The translations under genes were made by a program, and so were the position numbers. The notes below the pieces were generated by a model that was not told the DNA's origin, made no database searches, and worked only from the letters and a program-made list of their open reading frames with translations. This document shows positions 27,353-35,932 of a stretch of DNA of 64,000 nt, in pieces. Within the stretch, counting starts at the first letter, position 1. The number at the start of each line of letters is the position of its first letter. Origin of the DNA: Streptococcus oralis (GTDB taxonomy: Bacteria; Bacillota; Bacilli; Lactobacillales; Streptococcaceae); assembly GCF_001578935.1 (NCBI RefSeq), contig NZ_KQ969521.1:789777-853776 (forward strand), given 5' to 3'.

Positions 27353-27381
27353 ATTATATCACATTTTAAAATGATTCTTAA
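27353..27381 (-). promoter_or_regulatory. mntH promoter
   Basis: TTAAGA, 17-base spacer, TATAAT on the minus strand. The -35 lies in the palindrome TTCTTAAGAA and the spacer contains ATTTTAAAAT; either could be a metal-regulator site, but neither matches a box I know. Confidence 0.5.
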
Positions 27382-27420
27382 GAAAAGCATGATAGTTGAA
27401 ATAAGTAACATCAGTATTAT

Positions 27421-27450
27421 AAAAGCCAGCGATTTCTGACGCTGGCTTTA
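27421..27450 (-). terminator. carB terminator
   Basis: AAAGCCAGCG / CGCTGGCTTT stem, 8-base loop, TTTTA on the minus strand, 24 bases after the carB stop. Confidence 0.88.
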
Positions 27451-27473
27451 AAACTGGGAAAAATTTTTCTCAA

Positions 27474-30400
27474 CTAGATCGCTTCTGTGACAAAGCTAAG
27501 GCTTTCTAGCACCTTGAGCATAGCATTAGCTGTATCTAGGGCTGTAAAGAGGGGCACACCGTGTTCAATGGCTGAACGACGGATTTGCTCACCATCTTCG
27601 TCAGCAGTTCGTTTGGTTCCGACAGTATTGATGATCGCTTGGATTTTCCCTTTGCGGACAAAGCTTGGGATATCCTGTTCATCGTCACCAATCTTACCAA
27701 CAAGTTGGGCTTGAAGTCCATGACTGGCAAAGAAGGCTGCTGTCCCTTCTGTCGCAAGGATACCATAACCGATATTTTGGAAACGACGAGCCAAGTCCAA
27801 GGCTTCATCTTTGGCATCATCAGCAATGGTAAAGACCACATTCCCAAAGGTTGGCAAGTGTAGGTAGGAAGCTTCAAAGGCCTTGTAGAGAGCTTTTTCA
27901 AGAGTAGTATCAGAACCCATAACTTCCCCTGTTGACTTCATTTCAGGACCGAGTAAGCTATCTACCTTAGCTAGTTTCGTAAAGGAGAAGACTGGTGCCT
28001 TGATATGAACGCGAGTGCTTTCTGGATAAAGTCCATCTTGGTAACCCAGTTCTTCAAGACTCTGCCCAAGAATGAGCTTAGTCGCTACCTGAGCCATAGG
28101 AATATTAGTTACCTTAGAAAGGAATGGCACCGTACGGCTGGCACGTGGATTGACCTCAATAACGTAGACTTTTTCATCCTTGATGACAAACTGGATGTTC
28201 ATCATTCCAAGACAGTTAAGACCGATTGCTAGACGTTTGGTATAGTCAGCGATTGTTTCCTGCACCTTTTGCGACAAGGTTTGTGGTGGATAAACGGCCA
28301 TTGAGTCACCTGAGTGGACACCGGCACGTTCGATATGTTCCATAATACCAGGGATGAGAACATTTTCCCCATCTGAGATGGCATCAACTTCACACTCTTG
28401 CCCAACGATGTAAGAGTCAACAAGGACTGGGTGGTCTGGACTGGCCTTAACAGCGGTACGCATGTAAGAACGAAGATCTTCTTCGTTTTCGACGATTTCC
28501 ATAGCACGTCCACCCAAGACATAAGATGGGCGAACGAGGACTGGGAATCCAATCTTGCGAGCTGCAAGTACGGCTTCTTCTTCATTGGTAGCCGTTTGAC
28601 CTGGTGGCTGTGGAATATCCAAGTCTTTAAGGGCTTGCTCGAAGAGGTCACGGTCTTCGGCACGGTCTAAGTCAGCGACTTGCGTACCAAGGATGGTCAC
28701 ACCTGCTTTTGCCAATGGCTCGGCAAGGTTGATAGCTGTTTGACCACCGAACTGAACGATAACGCCTTTTGGTTGCTCCAAATCGATAACATTCATGACA
28801 TCTTCGAATGTTAACGGCTCAAAGTAAAGTTTGTCTGATACCGAGAAGTCGGTTGAAACGGTCTCTGGGTTTGAGTTCATGATGATGGCTTCATAACCAG
28901 CTGCTTGGATCGCCTTAACAGAGTGAACGGTTGCGTAGTCAAATTCAACCCCTTGTCCGATACGGATTGGACCTGAACCTAGGACTAGGACGGATTCCTT
29001 ATCAGACTTGATAGACTCATTTTCCCATCCATAGGTTGAATAGAAGTATGGTGTTTCAGAGTCAAATTCTGCCGCACAGGTATCGACCATCTTGTAAACT
29101 GGGACAATCTTGTTTTCCAAGCGAAGTTGGCGAACTTGCTCAGCTGTCGTTTTCCAGAGTTCAGCAATCTTACGGTCTGAAAATCCATTGAGTTTAGCTG
29201 TTTTCAAGACTTCTAGATCTTGTGGATGGGCACCTAATTCTTGCTCAATTTCAAAGATGTGCAAGAGTTTATCAAGATAAAAGATATCAATTTTCGTAAG
29301 CTCAGCGATTTCTTCTGGCGTGTAGCCACGGCGAATGGCTTCTGATACGTAGAAGAGACGGTCATCTTGGGCCTTGACAACTTTTTCAATCAAGGCATCG
29401 TCAGAAACGGTTGCCAGTTCAGGCATTTCATTGTGGTGAACGCCAATTTCAAGTGAACGACATGCCTTAAGAAGTGATTCCTCTATATTACGACCAATGG
29501 CCATGACTTCTCCAGTCGCCTTCATCTGAGTTCCAAGACGACGCTCACCTTTTTCAAACTTGTCAAATGGGAAACGTGGAATTTTCGCAACCACATAGTC
29601 AAGGGCTGGTTCAAACATGGCATAAGTTGAGCCCGTAACGGGGTTAATAACCTCATCTAAGGTCAAACCTACTGCAATCTTGGCAGCCAATTTGGCAATC
29701 GGATAACCTGTCGCCTTAGAAGCGAGTGCTGACGAACGCGATACACGAGGGTTTACTTCGATAACATAGTACTTGAAGCTATGCGGATCAAGGGCCAGCT
29801 GAACGTTACACCCACCTTCAATCTTGAGAGCGCGGATAATGCTCAAGCTCGCGTCACGTAGCATTTGGTTTTCATAGTCTGACATGGTTTGCGCAGGAGC
29901 AAACACGATAGAATCCCCTGTATGAATCCCCACTGGGTCAAAGTTTTCCATGTTACAAACAACCAAAGCATTGTCAGCTGAGTCACGCATGACTTCGTAC
30001 TCGATTTCCTTGAAACCAGCAATGGAACGCTCAATCAAACACTGGGTAACAGGTGACAGTTTCAACCCATTTTCAGCAATTTCACGTAGTTCTTCCTCAT
30101 TGGCACACATACCACCACCAGTACCACCAAGGGTAAAGGCTGGACGAACGATAACTGGGTAACCAATTGACGCCGCAAAGGCAACAGCTTCTTCCACTGT
30201 GTTGACAATTTCAGATTCTGGGATTGGCTGCTCAAGCTCTTCCATCAATTGTTTAAAGAGGTCACGGTCCTCCGCTTGGTCGATGGCAGACAATTTAGTA
30301 CCGAGAAGTTCTACTCCCAATTCATCTAGAATACCATTTTTAGACAATTCCATGGCCATGTTCAGACCCGTCTGACCACCAAGTGTGGGGAGCAAGGCAT

Positions 30401-30650
30401 CTGGACGTTCCTTACGGAGGATACGAGTCACAAACTCCAGTGTAATCGGTTCGATGTAGACCTTGTCCGCAATCTCCTTATCTGTCATGATGGTGGCAGG
30501 ATTTGAGTTCACCAAGACAACCTCATAACCTTCCTCCTTCAAAGACAAGCAGGCCTGGGTCCCCGCGTAGTCAAACTCAGCAGCCTGACCAATAATAATC
30601 GGACCAGAACCAATCACCATAATTTTTTGAATATCAGTACGTTTAGGCAT
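27474..30650 (-). CDS. carB: carbamoyl phosphate synthase, large subunit
   Basis: 1058 residues, full length. Two homologous halves, each an ATP-grasp domain: the first starting [20 protein letters not shown], the second [20 protein letters not shown] (about residue 555). An oligomerisation domain and a C-terminal allosteric MGS-like domain ([13 protein letters not shown]) follow. With CarA it makes carbamoyl phosphate for pyrimidines and arginine. Unusually it is separated from carA by 447 non-coding bases and its own start lacks a clear ribosome site. Confidence 0.98.
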   Translation of the reverse strand: MPKRTDIQKIMVIGSGPIIIGQAAEFDYAGTQACLSLKEEGYEVVLVNSNPATIMTDKEIADKVYIEPITLEFVTRILRKERPDALLPTLGGQTGLNMAMELSKNGILDELGVELLGTKLSAIDQAEDRDLFKQLMEELEQPIPESEIVNTVEEAVAFAASIGYPVIVRPAFTLGGTGGGMCANEEELREIAENGLKLSPVTQCLIERSIAGFKEIEYEVMRDSADNALVVCNMENFDPVGIHTGDSIVFAPAQTMSDYENQMLRDASLSIIRALKIEGGCNVQLALDPHSFKYYVIEVNPRVSRSSALASKATGYPIAKLAAKIAVGLTLDEVINPVTGSTYAMFEPALDYVVAKIPRFPFDKFEKGERRLGTQMKATGEVMAIGRNIEESLLKACRSLEIGVHHNEMPELATVSDDALIEKVVKAQDDRLFYVSEAIRRGYTPEEIAELTKIDIFYLDKLLHIFEIEQELGAHPQDLEVLKTAKLNGFSDRKIAELWKTTAEQVRQLRLENKIVPVYKMVDTCAAEFDSETPYFYSTYGWENESIKSDKESVLVLGSGPIRIGQGVEFDYATVHSVKAIQAAGYEAIIMNSNPETVSTDFSVSDKLYFEPLTFEDVMNVIDLEQPKGVIVQFGGQTAINLAEPLAKAGVTILGTQVADLDRAEDRDLFEQALKDLDIPQPPGQTATNEEEAVLAARKIGFPVLVRPSYVLGGRAMEIVENEEDLRSYMRTAVKASPDHPVLVDSYIVGQECEVDAISDGENVLIPGIMEHIERAGVHSGDSMAVYPPQTLSQKVQETIADYTKRLAIGLNCLGMMNIQFVIKDEKVYVIEVNPRASRTVPFLSKVTNIPMAQVATKLILGQSLEELGYQDGLYPESTRVHIKAPVFSFTKLAKVDSLLGPEMKSTGEVMGSDTTLEKALYKAFEASYLHLPTFGNVVFTIADDAKDEALDLARRFQNIGYGILATEGTAAFFASHGLQAQLVGKIGDDEQDIPSFVRKGKIQAIINTVGTKRTADEDGEQIRRSAIEHGVPLFTALDTANAMLKVLESLSFVTEAI

Positions 30651-30786
30651 AGTTTATGATACAAAGCCCGTAAAGAACATAGTGAAAATAGGAAACTCGG
30701 TGCAGACACCTTTAGCGTCAAGACGATGTTTATCTTTTTCACACAGTTCTTAGGGCGTGTTCACTTCCGCGAACAATGTATCTTCT

Positions 30787-30824
30787 CCTTTCTATTCGGC
30801 AACTCTCAGGTTGCCATTAAATAA
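30787..30824 (-). repeat. 38-bp direct repeat, copy 1
   Basis: Matches 30923-30960 at 37 of 38 positions (one C/A difference). Contains the hairpin GGCAAC-CTGAGA-GTTGCC and the motif GAATAGAAAGG. Confidence 0.85.
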
Positions 30825-30836
30825 ATTCTCCGACGA
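30821..30836. repeat. 16-bp direct repeat, copy 1
   Basis: ATAAATTCTCCGACGA, identical to 31068-31083. Confidence 0.8.
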
Positions 30837-30922
30837 TTTTTTAGAGAAACGATATTTTTCGATAAAAAATCTAGTGCAGGGAGTTTTTAGTTCGCCCGAT
30901 AGCGACTAAAAGAAACGACCTG

Positions 30923-30960
30923 CCTTTCTATTCGGCAACTCTCAGGTTGACATTAAATAA
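30923..30960 (-). repeat. 38-bp direct repeat, copy 2
   Basis: Second copy of the repeat at 30787-30824, 136 bp away. The single change breaks one pair of its hairpin. Confidence 0.85.
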
Positions 30961-30966
30961 GATACA

Positions 30967-31056
30967 AAGGACGAATAGAAAGCGATTGAATTTTAGGAGA
31001 CCAAGGAAGGATTGACAATCCAAGTTGGTTTCTCTAAATTCCGAGCTTTCCGTCCG
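30967..31056. repeat. imperfect inverted repeat of about 90 bp
   Basis: Core GGATTG-A-CAATCC, then ACCAA/TTGGT, GAG/CTC, GAATTT/AAATTC and outward GAAAGC/GCTTTC and GGACG/CGTCC pairings with small bulges. Could fold as a long RNA stem on either strand, or be a miniature palindromic element. Confidence 0.6.
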
Positions 31057-31067
31057 TGTTCAGTTAC

Positions 31068-31083
31068 ATAAATTCTCCGACGA
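31068..31083. repeat. 16-bp direct repeat, copy 2
   Basis: Identical to 30821-30836. Confidence 0.8.
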
Positions 31084-31097
31084 GCTTTTACTCGTTC

Positions 31098-32177
31098 TTA
31101 GTTTGATTGTTTAAAAGCTTCCATCATCTCGATAAATTCATCAAAGAGGTAGCTAGCGTCGTGTGGACCAGGAGCTGCATCTGGGTGGAATTGAACAGAA
31201 AAACCTGGTTGGTATCTGTGACGAACTCCTTCAACTGATTTGTCATTGATTTCTTCGTGGGTAATGATCAAATGCTCTGGCAAGTCCTCACGACTGACTG
31301 CATAACCGTGGTTTTGGCTAGTAAAGTCTACACGGCCTGTAGCAATCTCACGTACCGCGTGGTTAAATCCACGATGACCAAATTTCATCTTGTAGGTTTT
31401 AGCACCGTTTGCCATGGCAAAGAGTTGGTGTCCCATACAAATACCGAAAATTGGAATTTTCCCTTGCACACCACGAATCATGTCCAGTGCTTCTGGAACG
31501 TCTTCTGGGTTACCTGGACCATTTGACAACATAACTCCATCAGGATTTAGGTGGAGAATTTCTTCTGCCGTTGTTGAATACGGAACAACCGTCACGTTAC
31601 AGTTACGCTTAGAAAGTTCACGTAGGATTGAGTGTTTGAGACCAAAGTCTACTAAGACCACACTCAAACCAACTCCAGGAGCTGGATAGGAAGTTTTAGT
31701 GGAAACCTGCTTGATATTATCTGTTGGCAAGACTGTTGCTTGTAGCTGGTCCGTCACATGGTCCATACTGTCTCCAACATGGGTCAAGGTTGCACGCATC
31801 GTACCATGCTTACGGATAATCTTAGTAAGGGCACGCGTATCAATCCCTGAGATACCTGGAATTTTCTTGGCTTTCAAGAATTCGTCCAAGGTCATTTGGT
31901 TGCGCCAGTTGCTAGCTCGACGCGCCTCTTCGAAAACGACAACTCCCTTACAAGTTGGAATGATGGATTCATAATCATCACGGTTAATTCCATAATTTCC
32001 CACCAAAGGATAGGTAAAGGTCAAGATTTGTCCATTATAAGACTGGTCTGTAATGGATTCTTGGTAGCCGGTCATCCCTGTGTTAAAGACGATTTCACCT
32101 GTTACATCAATATCTGCTCCGAAGGCCTTGCCTTCAAAAACTGTGCCATCTTCTAATACTAGAAGTCTTTTTGTCAT
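31098..32177 (-). CDS. carA: carbamoyl phosphate synthase, small (glutaminase) subunit
   Basis: 359 residues. N-terminal domain [17 protein letters not shown]..., C-terminal class I glutamine amidotransferase with nucleophile in FGICMGHQ (Cys about 245) and the His-Glu pair in the [15 protein letters not shown] end (His plus Asp/Glu region). Supplies ammonia to CarB. Third gene of pyrR-pyrB-carA-carB, 49 bases after pyrB. Confidence 0.97.
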   Translation of the reverse strand: MTKRLLVLEDGTVFEGKAFGADIDVTGEIVFNTGMTGYQESITDQSYNGQILTFTYPLVGNYGINRDDYESIIPTCKGVVVFEEARRASNWRNQMTLDEFLKAKKIPGISGIDTRALTKIIRKHGTMRATLTHVGDSMDHVTDQLQATVLPTDNIKQVSTKTSYPAPGVGLSVVLVDFGLKHSILRELSKRNCNVTVVPYSTTAEEILHLNPDGVMLSNGPGNPEDVPEALDMIRGVQGKIPIFGICMGHQLFAMANGAKTYKMKFGHRGFNHAVREIATGRVDFTSQNHGYAVSREDLPEHLIITHEEINDKSVEGVRHRYQPGFSVQFHPDAAPGPHDASYLFDEFIEMMEAFKQSN

Positions 32178-32226
32178 ATTTTCACCTCTCGTGGACGCTC
32201 ACTGGCGTCTTTTAACGTCTTGTGTT

Positions 32227-33150
32227 TTAGTTGGCGTTTCTACTCGCCAATACGGATTCTAAAATTGCCATTCGAACAAAGACACCGTTGGTCATTTGTT
32301 GGACAATGCGTGATTTTGGAGCTTCAACCAAGTGGTCAGCAATTTCCACATCTCGATTAACTGGAGCAGGATGCATAATGATTGCTGTTTCTTTTAAGCG
32401 ATTATAGCGTTCTTGGTTCAAGCCATGTTGGGCATGGTAGTCTTCTTTTGAAAAAACGGCTCCACTTTCGTGGCGTTCATGTTGAACTCGGAGTAACATC
32501 AAAACATCCACCTGATCAACAATCTCATCAATAGTTACAAACTGTCCATAGTCCGCAAACTCTTGACTTCTCCATTCCTCAGGTCCTGCAAAGAAAAGTT
32601 CAGCTTCCAAGCGTTTCAAAATCTGCATATTGGATTTGGCAACGCGTGAGTGGTCCAAGTCACCTGCAATAGCGACCTTGAGCCCCTCAAAGTGACCAAA
32701 TTCCTCATAAATAGTCATCAAATCAAGCAAGCTCTGACTAGGATGTTGTCCCGAACCATCCCCACCATTGATGATGGAAGTCGTAATCGATGGACTCGCA
32801 AGCAACTCTCTGTAATAGTCGACCTCTGGGTGACGAATCACACAGACGTCCACTCCTAGAGCAGATAGGGTCAAGATGGTATCATACAGTGTTTCACCCT
32901 TATTGACCGAACTAGTCTTCACATCAAAGTCTAGTCGCTCCAACCCTAGCTTAATCTCTGCCACTTCAAAGGACTTATGTGTCCGTGTAGAATCTTCAAA
33001 GAAGAGATTCGATACGATAGGTTTGTTCTCGTAGGGAAGTTGGGCTCCGTTTTTAAACTCGATACCTCGTTTAATCAATTTCATCACTTGATCAACTGTA
33101 AGGTCTTCCATGGAAACCACATGGTTCAATGCTTGGTGATTTTCTGACAT
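32227..33150 (-). CDS. pyrB: aspartate carbamoyltransferase, catalytic chain
   Basis: 307 residues. Joins carbamoyl phosphate and aspartate. Carbamoyl phosphate motif [16 protein letters not shown] (STRT), plus [17 protein letters not shown] and [11 protein letters not shown]. No regulatory chain gene is nearby, as is usual in Firmicutes. 18 bases downstream of pyrR. Confidence 0.98.
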   Translation of the reverse strand: MSENHQALNHVVSMEDLTVDQVMKLIKRGIEFKNGAQLPYENKPIVSNLFFEDSTRTHKSFEVAEIKLGLERLDFDVKTSSVNKGETLYDTILTLSALGVDVCVIRHPEVDYYRELLASPSITTSIINGGDGSGQHPSQSLLDLMTIYEEFGHFEGLKVAIAGDLDHSRVAKSNMQILKRLEAELFFAGPEEWRSQEFADYGQFVTIDEIVDQVDVLMLLRVQHERHESGAVFSKEDYHAQHGLNQERYNRLKETAIIMHPAPVNRDVEIADHLVEAPKSRIVQQMTNGVFVRMAILESVLASRNAN

Positions 33151-33168
33151 AGCTACTCCTTCAGCTTT

Positions 33169-33690
33169 CTAAGCTTCTTCAGTAATCAGAACTCTGTCTT
33201 GACCATCAAGTTCTGTCATCTCTACGATGATTTCTTCAGAACGGCTGGTTGGGATATTTTTCCCAACGTAATCTGGACGGATTGGCAATTCTCTATGTCC
33301 ACGGTCAACTAGCACCGCAAGACTCACGCGCGCAGGACGACCATGGCCAACAATATTATCGATAGCAGCACGGATGGTACGGCCTGTATAGAGTACATCA
33401 TCCACCAAGATAACTTCACGGTCAGTGACATCAACAGAAATCAAAGAAGTATCTTCTCCGCTTTTAACATCATCACGGAAAGGCTTGGTGTCCAATTCCA
33501 CAACAGGAACAGTGATATTTTCCAACTGCTCCAAGCGTTCTTTGATACGATGAGCGATGAAAACACCACGCGTTTTTATCCCCGCTAGGATAATTTTATT
33601 CAAATCTTTATTGCGCTCAATAATCTCATAAGTAATTCGCGTGATCGCTCGTTTGACAGTCAATTCGTCTACAACTTCTTTTGTCTTCAT
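33169..33690 (-). CDS. pyrR: pyr operon attenuator protein / uracil phosphoribosyltransferase
   Basis: 173 residues from the ATG at 33690 with GGAGG eight bases upstream; frame positions before this lie in the attenuator. PRPP-binding motif [14 protein letters not shown]. PyrR binds UMP and then the binding loop in pyr leader RNAs, causing termination. Its own leader (33701-33831) carries that loop, so it is autoregulated, and the uracil permease leader at 40.7 kb carries a second. Confidence 0.97.
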   Translation of the reverse strand: MKTKEVVDELTVKRAITRITYEIIERNKDLNKIILAGIKTRGVFIAHRIKERLEQLENITVPVVELDTKPFRDDVKSGEDTSLISVDVTDREVILVDDVLYTGRTIRAAIDNIVGHGRPARVSLAVLVDRGHRELPIRPDYVGKNIPTSRSEEIIVEMTELDGQDRVLITEEA

Positions 33691-33700
33691 GACAAACCTC

Positions 33701-33831
33701 CAAAAAGAAAAGTCTCCTTCTACAAGGAGACTTGAAATGTATAGCCAAGCGAGCCTTACTGTATACAGTATAGACTTCACCCTTCTACTTTATCGCGCTC
33801 CTTGCCTGCCTCACGGGACAGGATTAAAGGA
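33701..33831 (-). promoter_or_regulatory. PyrR-dependent attenuator of the pyr operon
   Basis: Minus strand: PyrR binding loop at 33799-33831, with core GTCCCGTGAGGCAGG flanked by TCCTT and AAGGA, followed by a terminator: AAGTCTCCTT / AAGGAGACTT (33710-33733) and a nine-base T-rich run. Classic order for UMP-PyrR-controlled termination. The anti-terminator would have to form from the sequence between. Confidence 0.92.
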
Positions 33832-33848
33832 CTATTTAGTTATCATTT

Positions 33849-33877
33849 ACTATAGCACAAAGCACCCTTAAAATCAA
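33849..33877 (-). promoter_or_regulatory. pyrR operon promoter
   Basis: TTGATT, exact 17-base spacer, TATAGT with extended TGC on the minus strand. Confidence 0.8.
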
Positions 33878-33900
33878 GCAAAAACTTTTTCAGAGTCCCC

Positions 33901-34530
33901 TTAAACGTTACTAAAATCATACAGTTGGGGATAGTGATCGCATTCTGGATTTTTGGGATGACAGATAGCTCGTCCAAAGTAAATCATGGCCTGGTGGGCT
34001 GCTAACCATTCTTCTGGTGGTAGGATGTCCATGACACGTTTTTCTACCTCAAGTGGCGTAGCTGATTTTTTAACGATATCGTGATGCTTGCAGATACGCT
34101 CCACATGGGTGTCCACTGCAAAAGCAGGAATTCCAAAGCCCACGCTCATGACGACATTTGCTGTTTTACGACCAACACCAGCTAAACTTTCTAATTCCTC
34201 TCGAGTCTGAGGCACTTGACCGTCAAAATCGTCTAGTAACTGTTGGGCACATTTTTTAAGAAATTTAGCCTTATTTCGATACAGTCCCAGGCGAGAAATG
34301 TGCGAAGCAATTTCACTCTCAGTAGCCACAGACATGGCTTGTGGCGTTGGAAAAGCAGCAAATAGACCTGGCGTGGCCTTATTTACCGCTGCATCTGTTG
34401 TCTGGGCTGATAGCATCACTGCAACCAAGAGTTCAAAGTGATTGGTAAAATCAAGACTAGGCTTAGCATCTGGAAAGAGGGCAATAATTTCCTCTATGAC
34501 ATGACGGGCACGTTTCTTAGATAAAACCAT
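33901..34530 (-). CDS. nth: endonuclease III-like DNA glycosylase lacking two Fe-S cysteines
   Basis: 209 residues. Removes oxidised pyrimidines and nicks the AP site. Helix-hairpin-helix LAGVGRKTANVV with catalytic Lys122 and Asp140 in VDTHVERIC. The usual 4Fe-4S ligands follow Cys-x6-Cys-x2-Cys-x5-Cys; here Cys190 and Cys197 are present but the third and fourth positions are Tyr200 and Phe206, so a normal cluster cannot form. The gene starts one base after the DUF177 stop and is probably co-transcribed with it. Confidence 0.93.
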   Translation of the reverse strand: MVLSKKRARHVIEEIIALFPDAKPSLDFTNHFELLVAVMLSAQTTDAAVNKATPGLFAAFPTPQAMSVATESEIASHISRLGLYRNKAKFLKKCAQQLLDDFDGQVPQTREELESLAGVGRKTANVVMSVGFGIPAFAVDTHVERICKHHDIVKKSATPLEVEKRVMDILPPEEWLAAHQAMIYFGRAICHPKNPECDHYPQLYDFSNV

Positions 34531-35073
34531 CTACTCGTCTCCATCAAATAGTCCTTGCAAGCCAGCAAAAGGACTGCTTTCTTCTTTCTTGACTGCTTGT
34601 TGGGCTTGATATTCGTCTTCAGTCATGATTTGCCAGTCATTTCCAGACACAAAACCTTGGCCCGCCTCTTCTTCTGCCGTCAAGACCTTGATTGGGATAT
34701 TGAGCAAGATATTATCTGCTACGCTCTCAGCAAGGTCGATTTCCCCATTTTCGATAGGCAAGACTAAGTCATCGTCTAGAACTTCCTGGTCCAGTTGGTT
34801 GATCGCTTCTTCCATGAAAACTTCTGTGACTGGATAAGACTCAGCCAACTCAACTGGCTCCATACTGCGGCTGGAAGCAAGAACAATAGTATATGACAAC
34901 TGATAGTCTAAAAAATACAGACGGTCTTCGTACTGCACCTTTCCCACTGCTAAGATATCTTTGACATCTAAAATCTCTTGGTTCCGTTTACGCAAGTCTG
35001 CTGCCAGATCTAAAGCTTGTTCAAAGTGCAAGCCTTCAGGTTGCTTACGAATTTCTTGAATATTTAACTTCAT
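34531..35073 (-). CDS. DUF177/YceD family protein
   Basis: 180 residues, acidic. N-terminal KLNIQEIRKQPEGLHFEQ and the middle segment VQYEDRLYFLDYQLSYTIVLASSRSMEPVE mark the YceD/DUF177 family, which in many bacteria is linked to 23S rRNA maturation and L32; no rpmF lies beside it here. Directly upstream of nth with no spacing. A TATAAT -10 is at 35102-35107. Function remains inferred. Confidence 0.82.
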   Translation of the reverse strand: MKLNIQEIRKQPEGLHFEQALDLAADLRKRNQEILDVKDILAVGKVQYEDRLYFLDYQLSYTIVLASSRSMEPVELAESYPVTEVFMEEAINQLDQEVLDDDLVLPIENGEIDLAESVADNILLNIPIKVLTAEEEAGQGFVSGNDWQIMTEDEYQAQQAVKKEESSPFAGLQGLFDGDE

Positions 35074-35174
35074 ATTTCCTCCATAAAGATGTACTCACTT
35101 GATTATACCATGAAAAGGCTATAAGTCAGCCTCCCAAACTTTGAGATTAAAATCTCATTTTTAACATATTTACC

Positions 35175-35203
35175 ATGACAAATTCCCCTATAAGTGCTAT
35201 ACT
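35175..35203 (+). promoter_or_regulatory. promoter of the immunity protein gene
   Basis: ATGACA, 17-base spacer, TATACT with extended TGC; AAGGAGG is the ribosome site of the gene at 35241. Confidence 0.65.
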
Positions 35204-35240
35204 ATAGGCAAGAATACATCAGAGCAAGGAGGATGCTCAT

Positions 35241-35570
35241 ATGGAAGATAAAGAACTCATCACTGAAGCTTACCAACTCCTTTCCGAGTTAAATAAAAGC
35301 TACCAAAGCTGTAAACAAGGAACTGCCGATGATCTTCGACTGCAAGAGTTGCTGAACACCACTCTTAAGGAACTAAAAAAAGCAGAAAAGCTGGACAACA
35401 GTATCTTAATCGACCTTGAGAAATTTTACCAACGTACCAGTCTACTGATTGGACTGGGTAGCCTAAAACTAAACAATCAAGCTCGTACTGCTTGGCGCAA
35501 CTATGACAAGTTCCACTACGAACATGTCAAACACATATTGACTCTCTATGGGCCTGTTTTTGGTTTTTAG
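35241..35570 (+). CDS. bacteriocin immunity protein (enterocin A immunity family)
   Basis: 109 residues, all-helical, no signal peptide. Start MEDKELITEAYQLLSELNKS and the C-terminal LKLNNQARTAWRNYDKFHYEHVKHILTLYG (given here only as an overall pattern of helix 4 and an amphipathic end) fit the EntA-immunity family that protects pediocin-like bacteriocin producers. No bacteriocin structural gene is adjacent, so it may give cross-immunity to others. Preceded by AAGGAGG. The ABC-F leader promoter begins right after the stop. Confidence 0.7.
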   Translation: MEDKELITEAYQLLSELNKSYQSCKQGTADDLRLQELLNTTLKELKKAEKLDNSILIDLEKFYQRTSLLIGLGSLKLNNQARTAWRNYDKFHYEHVKHILTLYGPVFGF

Positions 35571-35593
35571 AGCTTGAAATTACTTGTTTTCTG

Positions 35594-35622
35594 TTGACAA
35601 AATTTCCTTAAAGGTATAGGAT
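35594..35622 (+). promoter_or_regulatory. promoter of the ABC-F leader transcript
   Basis: Perfect TTGACA, 17-base spacer, TAGGAT. Predicted transcript start about 35629, some 300 bases before the ABC-F gene. Confidence 0.65.
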
Positions 35623-35644
35623 AAAGGTACTAATACTCGGAGGT

Positions 35645-35665
35645 ATGGGAGACATGAACAACTAA
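35645..35665 (+). CDS. leader peptide (MGDMNN or MNN) upstream of the ABC-F gene
   Basis: CGGAGG ends at 35643. Two in-frame ATGs follow: at 35645 (spacing 1, too short) and at 35654 (spacing 10). Either way the frame ends at TAA 35663-35665, coding MGDMNN or MNN. The stop codon overlaps the first base of the terminator stem, so a ribosome held on this ORF would block the hairpin. Predicted from layout only. Confidence 0.55.
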   Translation: MGDMNN

Positions 35666-35707
35666 TCTATCAAATAAAGAACTTTATTTAGTAGATCTTG
35701 TTTTTGT
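35665..35707 (+). terminator. leader terminator 1 (attenuator)
   Basis: ATCTA(TC)AAATAAAG pairs with CTTTATTT(AG)TAGAT across an AA loop, followed by CTTGTTTTTGTC. Stem is AT-rich but 13 bp long. Confidence 0.65.
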
Positions 35708-35751
35708 CTCTTTTTGTGTGCTCTTTTTATACTAGATTTTCTAGTATCTTG

Positions 35752-35843
35752 TCCTCATTGAAAATCAAAAAACTGGAAAGTTATGCTTCTCTTGAGTTAG
35801 GGTAGGTATTTCCAAGCTAGTTTGACGAGCTTTTCAACGAGGA
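35752..35843. repeat. 92-bp MITE-like element with 13-bp inverted ends
   Basis: TCCTCATTGAAAA (35752-35764) and TTTTCAACGAGGA (35831-35843) are inverted at 12 of 13 positions; inner ACTGGAAA / TTTCC...AGT extends the symmetry. The left end resembles the end of pneumococcal BOX C (ATTGAAAATCAAA), but the body does not match BOX as I remember it. Confidence 0.5.
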
Positions 35844-35869
35844 TAATAGAGTTTTGACAGTGACTTTGG

Positions 35870-35896
35870 GCTCTACTAGGTAAAGTAGAGCTTTTT
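35870..35896 (+). terminator. leader terminator 2 (attenuator)
   Basis: GCTCTACT / AGTAGAGC perfect stem, 6-base loop, TTTTT; lies 36 bases upstream of the ABC-F start codon, so it must be bypassed for expression. Confidence 0.85.
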
Positions 35897-35932
35897 GTTA
35901 TGCACTATCGACATTCTAGAAAGGGCGATAAT

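Larger units (their letters stand above)
30651..31097 (-). other. 447-bp non-coding, repeat-rich gap between carA and carB
   Basis: No convincing gene on either strand. The stretch holds two 38-bp direct repeats, two 16-bp direct repeats, a long imperfect inverted repeat and several smaller hairpins (GGCAAC/GTTGCC occurs in the first 38-mer; TTTTAGT/ACTAAAA near 30875-30910). A tiny frame with a strong AAGGAG site (TTG start near 30770, seven codons) lies inside. I find no PyrR-type binding loop here, unlike upstream of pyrR and uraA. Its role, if any, in carB expression is unknown. Confidence 0.6.

Noticed and set aside
27487-30162. Several plus-strand open frames of 70-90 codons lying opposite carB
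   Set aside because: They are antisense to a fully conserved gene, lack ribosome sites and have no family resemblance.
30651-31097. PyrR binding loop or protein gene between carA and carB
   Set aside because: No GTCC...GAGAGG-type loop is visible, and open frames there are short with no conserved content.
35854-35882. A second promoter (TTGACA, 17 bases, TAGGTA) just before leader terminator 2
   Set aside because: The -10 matches poorly and the start would fall within the terminator stem; kept only as a remote alternative.
35741-35900. BOX element in the ABC-F leader
   Set aside because: Only a 12-13 base end resembles BOX C; boxA and boxB are absent and the rest differs.
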